Shown here piece by piece: positions 5,748-8,053 of a stretch of 8,053 bases of DNA. A program made the translations under genes and the position numbers. Origin of the DNA: an uncultured Anaerosacchariphilus sp. (GTDB lineage: Bacteria > Bacillota > Clostridia > Lachnospirales > Lachnospiraceae); the NCBI GenBank assembly GCA_934402125.1, contig CAKRTY010000061.1, positions 1-8,053 of the forward strand, in the 5' to 3' direction. The notes beneath the pieces are model-generated. The model did not search any database, had not been told where the DNA came from, and worked only from the letters and a program-made list of their open reading frames with translations. Position 1 is the stretch's first letter; each line of letters opens with the position of its first letter.

Positions 5748-8053
5748 CTATCTGGGCACCTCTACCATGGTGTAAGCCTCTACGATATCCAGCTCCTTGA
5801 TGTCGTTGAACTTCTCGAAGACCAGACCGCACTCGTAGCCAGCCTTTACTTCCTTCACATCGTCCTTGAAACGCTTCAGGGAAGCCAGCGGTCCCTCGAA
5901 GATCTGCTCGCCCTCGCGGGTGATACGGCACTTGCATCCTCTCTGGAATACGCCGTCCAGCACATAGGATCCTGCGATATTGCCCACGCCGGAGGCCTTG
6001 AAGATCTGGCGCACCTCTGCGTGACCGATGACCTTCTCCTCGAAGATCGGATCCAGCATACCCTTCATGGCTGCTTCCACATCGTTGATCGCGTCGTAGA
6101 TGACACGGTACAGACGCAGATCCACCTTCTCGCGCTCCGCGGTCTCCTTGGCTGTAGCGTCAGGACGCACATTGAAGCCGATGATGATCGCGTTGGACGC
6201 TGCCGCCAGGCTTACGTCGGACTCGTTGATAGCGCCTACGCCGCCATGGATAATCTTTACTACAACCTCTTCGTTGGAAAGCTTCAGGAGACTCTGCTTT
6301 ACAGCCTCTACAGAACCCTGTACATCGGCCTTTACGATGATATTCAGCTCCTTTAAGCTGCCGGACTGAATCTGGGAATACAGATCGTCCAGGGACATCT
6401 TAAGCTTAGTATCCTCGATCAGCTTCTCTCTGCTCTCCTTTACATAGGTCTCGGCAAAAGCTCTTGCCTCTTTATCTGTCTCCGGAGATACGAAGATCTC
6501 TCCGGCATTCGGTACGTCGTTCAGACCCAGAATCTCGACGGGCTTGGAGGGACCTGCCTCCTTCACACGACGGCCGTTGTCGTCCATCATGGCGCGGACC
6601 TTACCATGGCAGGAGCCTACGGCAATGGGGTCGCCCACATGCAGGGTACCCTTCTGTACCAGTACGGTAGCAACCGGTCCCTTACCCTTATCAAGCTCTG
6701 CCTCAATCACCAGACCTCTCGCGCGGCGGTTCGGGTTTGCCTTCAGCTCCAGAACCTCGCTGGTCAGAAGAATCATCTCCAGCAGGTTGTCGATACCCTC
6801 ATGGGTATGGGCAGATACCGGACAGAAGATGGTGCTTCCGCCCCAGTCCTCGGGGATCAGCTCATGCTCCGTCAGCTCCTGCTTTACACGCTCAATGTTG
6901 GCGCTGGGCTTATCGATCTTGTTGATGGCTACGATAATTTCAACGCCTGCCGCCTTGGCATGGTTAATTGCCTCCACGGTCTGGGGCATTACGCCGTCGT
7001 CTGCAGCGACTACCAGGATCGCGATATCTGTAGCGTTGGCTCCACGCATACGCATAGCGGTAAACGCCTCATGTCCCGGTGTATCCAGGAAGGTGATCTT
7101 CTGGCCGTTGATGCTGACTACGTAAGCACCGATGTGCTGGGTAATGCCGCCTGCCTCCCGGTCGATGACATGGGTATCACGGATCGCGTCCAGAAGGGAG
7201 GTCTTACCATGGTCTACATGACCCATAACGCAGACTACCGGCGGACGGGAAACCAGGGTCTCCTCGCTGTCCTCTGTATCCTCCAGCATCTTCGCGATAA
7301 CGTCCTCTTTCTCCTCCGGAACCGGATCAAAGTTCATCTCCATAGCCAGCTCGCCTGCTGCCTCGAAATCCAGCTCAGAGTTTACGGTTACCATCTTGCC
7401 CTCCAGGAACAGCTTCTTGATGATCACAGACGGCTGAATCTTCATCTTCTCCGCCAGATCATGGATGCTGATCATCTCCGGAAGCTCAATTACCTTAGGT
7501 GTGTTGTCTTCCTTCTTGGGTGCCGGTGCCGGCTGATGATTCTGCACAGCGCCCTTGCCTCCCTTGCCGCCCTTCTGATTCGGGCGATTGCCTCCCTGGT
7601 TCGGACGACGTCCGCCCTGAGACGGCTTACCGTTCCAGTTATCATTGAACTTGGTGTTCTTGTCTTTCTTCGTATCATCATTCCGGTTTCTGTTCTCCGC
7701 TCTGCGGTTCTCGGTCTTGCGAAGCTCTGTAGGCGCTGCCGGGATATCCATGGAAGAAGAACGGCGATTGTCTCTTCCCTGGCCTCCTCTGTTCTGGCCG
7801 TCGCGGTTCTGGTAGCCGCCTCTCTGGCCATCACGGTTCTGATATCCGCCCTGGCCGTCTCTTCTCTGGCCGTCACGGTTCTGATAGCCGCCCTGACCGT
7901 CTCTTCTCTGGCCGTCACGGTTCTGGTAACCGCCCTGGCCGTCTCTTCTCTGGCCGTCGCGGTTCTGATAGCCGCCCTGACCGTCTCTTCTCTGGCCGTC
8001 GCGGTTCTGATAGCCGCCCTGACCGTCTCTCTGACCGTCGCGGTTCTGATAGC
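5748..8053 (-). CDS. infB: Translation initiation factor IF-2, 5' end cut by right window edge
   Basis: The frame is open from the stop TAG (5748-5750) to the right edge, about 768 codons, with the start outside. IF2 is the GTPase that brings fMet-tRNA to the 30S P site and helps subunit joining. The edge-proximal 100 codons are an Arg/Gly/Gln/Asp repeat array, followed by a basic Gly/Asn/Lys-rich linker (7551-7616) and the IF2_N domain ([20 protein letters not shown], about 7413-7472). The G domain has GHVDHGKT (7200-7223), [22 protein letters not shown] and SAH, all intact. Domains II, III and IV follow ([25 protein letters not shown], then [14 protein letters not shown]), ending [11 protein letters not shown]. 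The ATG at 7749-7751 is internal: no ribosome site fits and the frame continues upstream. The C-terminal parts look fully normal. rbfA follows at 23 nt. Confidence 0.97.
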   Translation of the reverse strand, partial: YQNRDGQRDGQGGYQNRDGQRRDGQGGYQNRDGQRRDGQGGYQNRDGQRRDGQGGYQNRDGQRRDGQGGYQNRDGQRGGYQNRDGQNRGGQGRDNRRSSSMDIPAAPTELRKTENRRAENRNRNDDTKKDKNTKFNDNWNGKPSQGGRRPNQGGNRPNQKGGKGGKGAVQNHQPAPAPKKEDNTPKVIELPEMISIHDLAEKMKIQPSVIIKKLFLEGKMVTVNSELDFEAAGELAMEMNFDPVPEEKEDVIAKMLEDTEDSEETLVSRPPVVCVMGHVDHGKTSLLDAIRDTHVIDREAGGITQHIGAYVVSINGQKITFLDTPGHEAFTAMRMRGANATDIAILVVAADDGVMPQTVEAINHAKAAGVEIIVAINKIDKPSANIERVKQELTEHELIPEDWGGSTIFCPVSAHTHEGIDNLLEMILLTSEVLELKANPNRRARGLVIEAELDKGKGPVATVLVQKGTLHVGDPIAVGSCHGKVRAMMDDNGRRVKEAGPSKPVEILGLNDVPNAGEIFVSPETDKEARAFAETYVKESREKLIEDTKLKMSLDDLYSQIQSGSLKELNIIVKADVQGSVEAVKQSLLKLSNEEVVVKIIHGGVGAINESDVSLAAASNAIIIGFNVRPDATAKETAEREKVDLRLYRVIYDAINDVEAAMKGMLDPIFEEKVIGHAEVRQIFKASGVGNIAGSYVLDGVFQRGCKCRITREGEQIFEGPLASLKRFKDDVKEVKAGYECGLVFEKFNDIKELDIVEAYTMVEVPR
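7791..8053 (-). repeat. In-frame tandem repeat array in infB (42-nt unit)
   Basis: Four complete 42-nt units lie at 7836-7877, 7878-7919, 7920-7961 and 7962-8003. A 39-nt unit lacking one Arg codon lies at 8004-8042, and a further partial copy runs to the edge. Toward the IF2 core the array decays into a 30-nt unit (7806-7835) and a 15-nt unit (7791-7805). Each full unit encodes [14 protein letters not shown] (14 residues), itself built from two RDGQ motifs. Units differ at only a few bases. One site alternates gcc/acc between successive copies, hinting at copying of 84-nt pairs. All lengths are multiples of three, so the frame is kept. The product is expected to be disordered and positively charged. 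Confidence 0.95.

Noticed and set aside
7749..7751. ATG as the infB start codon
   Set aside because: The frame stays open for another 100 codons to the edge, the upstream bases (AGATCATCT-type serine codons) offer no ribosome site, and the repeat array is plainly coding.
7490..7918. Alternative minus-strand frame with repeated TAREE-like motifs
   Set aside because: Because the infB repeat unit is 42 nt, other frames also stay open and look repetitive. The frame continuous with the IF2 core is the real one.
7791..8053. Regular repeats considered as a CRISPR array
   Set aside because: There are no unique spacers. The units are contiguous, in frame and continuous with IF2.

Overview
All supported genes in this window lie on the minus strand, so transcription runs from right to left. 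The gene order is infB - rbfA - nrnA-type DHH phosphoesterase - truB - ribF - (Mrr-like nuclease) - (SH3/NlpC-P60 peptidase) - rpsO - pnp. This is the conserved translation/RNA-processing cluster of Gram-positive bacteria. The DHH nanoRNase between rbfA and truB, the C-terminal style of TruB, the strong AGGAGG ribosome sites, the moderately high G+C and the Arg/Gly/Asn/Gln-rich head of IF2 suggest a Clostridia member, most likely a Lachnospiraceae gut anaerobe. That placement is an inference from sequence style, not a database match.

Right part (about 5335-8053): infB runs off the right edge, so its start is not in the window. The visible N-terminal end is a tandem array of a 42-nt unit coding for a disordered Arg/Gly/Gln/Asp-rich repeat. 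It is followed by normal IF2 domains, then rbfA, then the DHH phosphoesterase, whose start codon sits inside the acidic tail codons of rbfA. Middle part (2550-5348): nrnA, truB and ribF are packed with gaps of 9 nt or less and look like one transcription unit. The genes cover translation initiation (IF2), 30S maturation (RbfA, S15), tRNA modification (TruB), short-RNA recycling (NrnA), RNA decay (PNPase) and flavin cofactor supply (RibF).

Left part (1-2546): two genes that are not standard members of the cluster lie between ribF and rpsO. The first is a short protein with an N-terminal membrane segment and an Mrr/PD-(D/E)xK nuclease domain, apparently coupled to ribF. The second is a secreted SH3-SH3-NlpC/P60 cell-wall hydrolase with its own promoter. 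rpsO then has a strong promoter of its own and a structured leader that fits S15 autoregulation. Between rpsO and pnp lie a terminator-like hairpin and a long, almost fully paired hairpin just ahead of the pnp ribosome site, a good candidate for RNase III/PNPase control. pnp is cut by the left edge.

No gap exceeds 300 bases. No tRNA, rRNA, insertion sequence, CRISPR array or phage feature was seen. Most of the window is ordinary housekeeping DNA, and I do not see a clear new system. The items most worth a second look are the IF2 repeat array, the two RNA leaders and the inserted nuclease.
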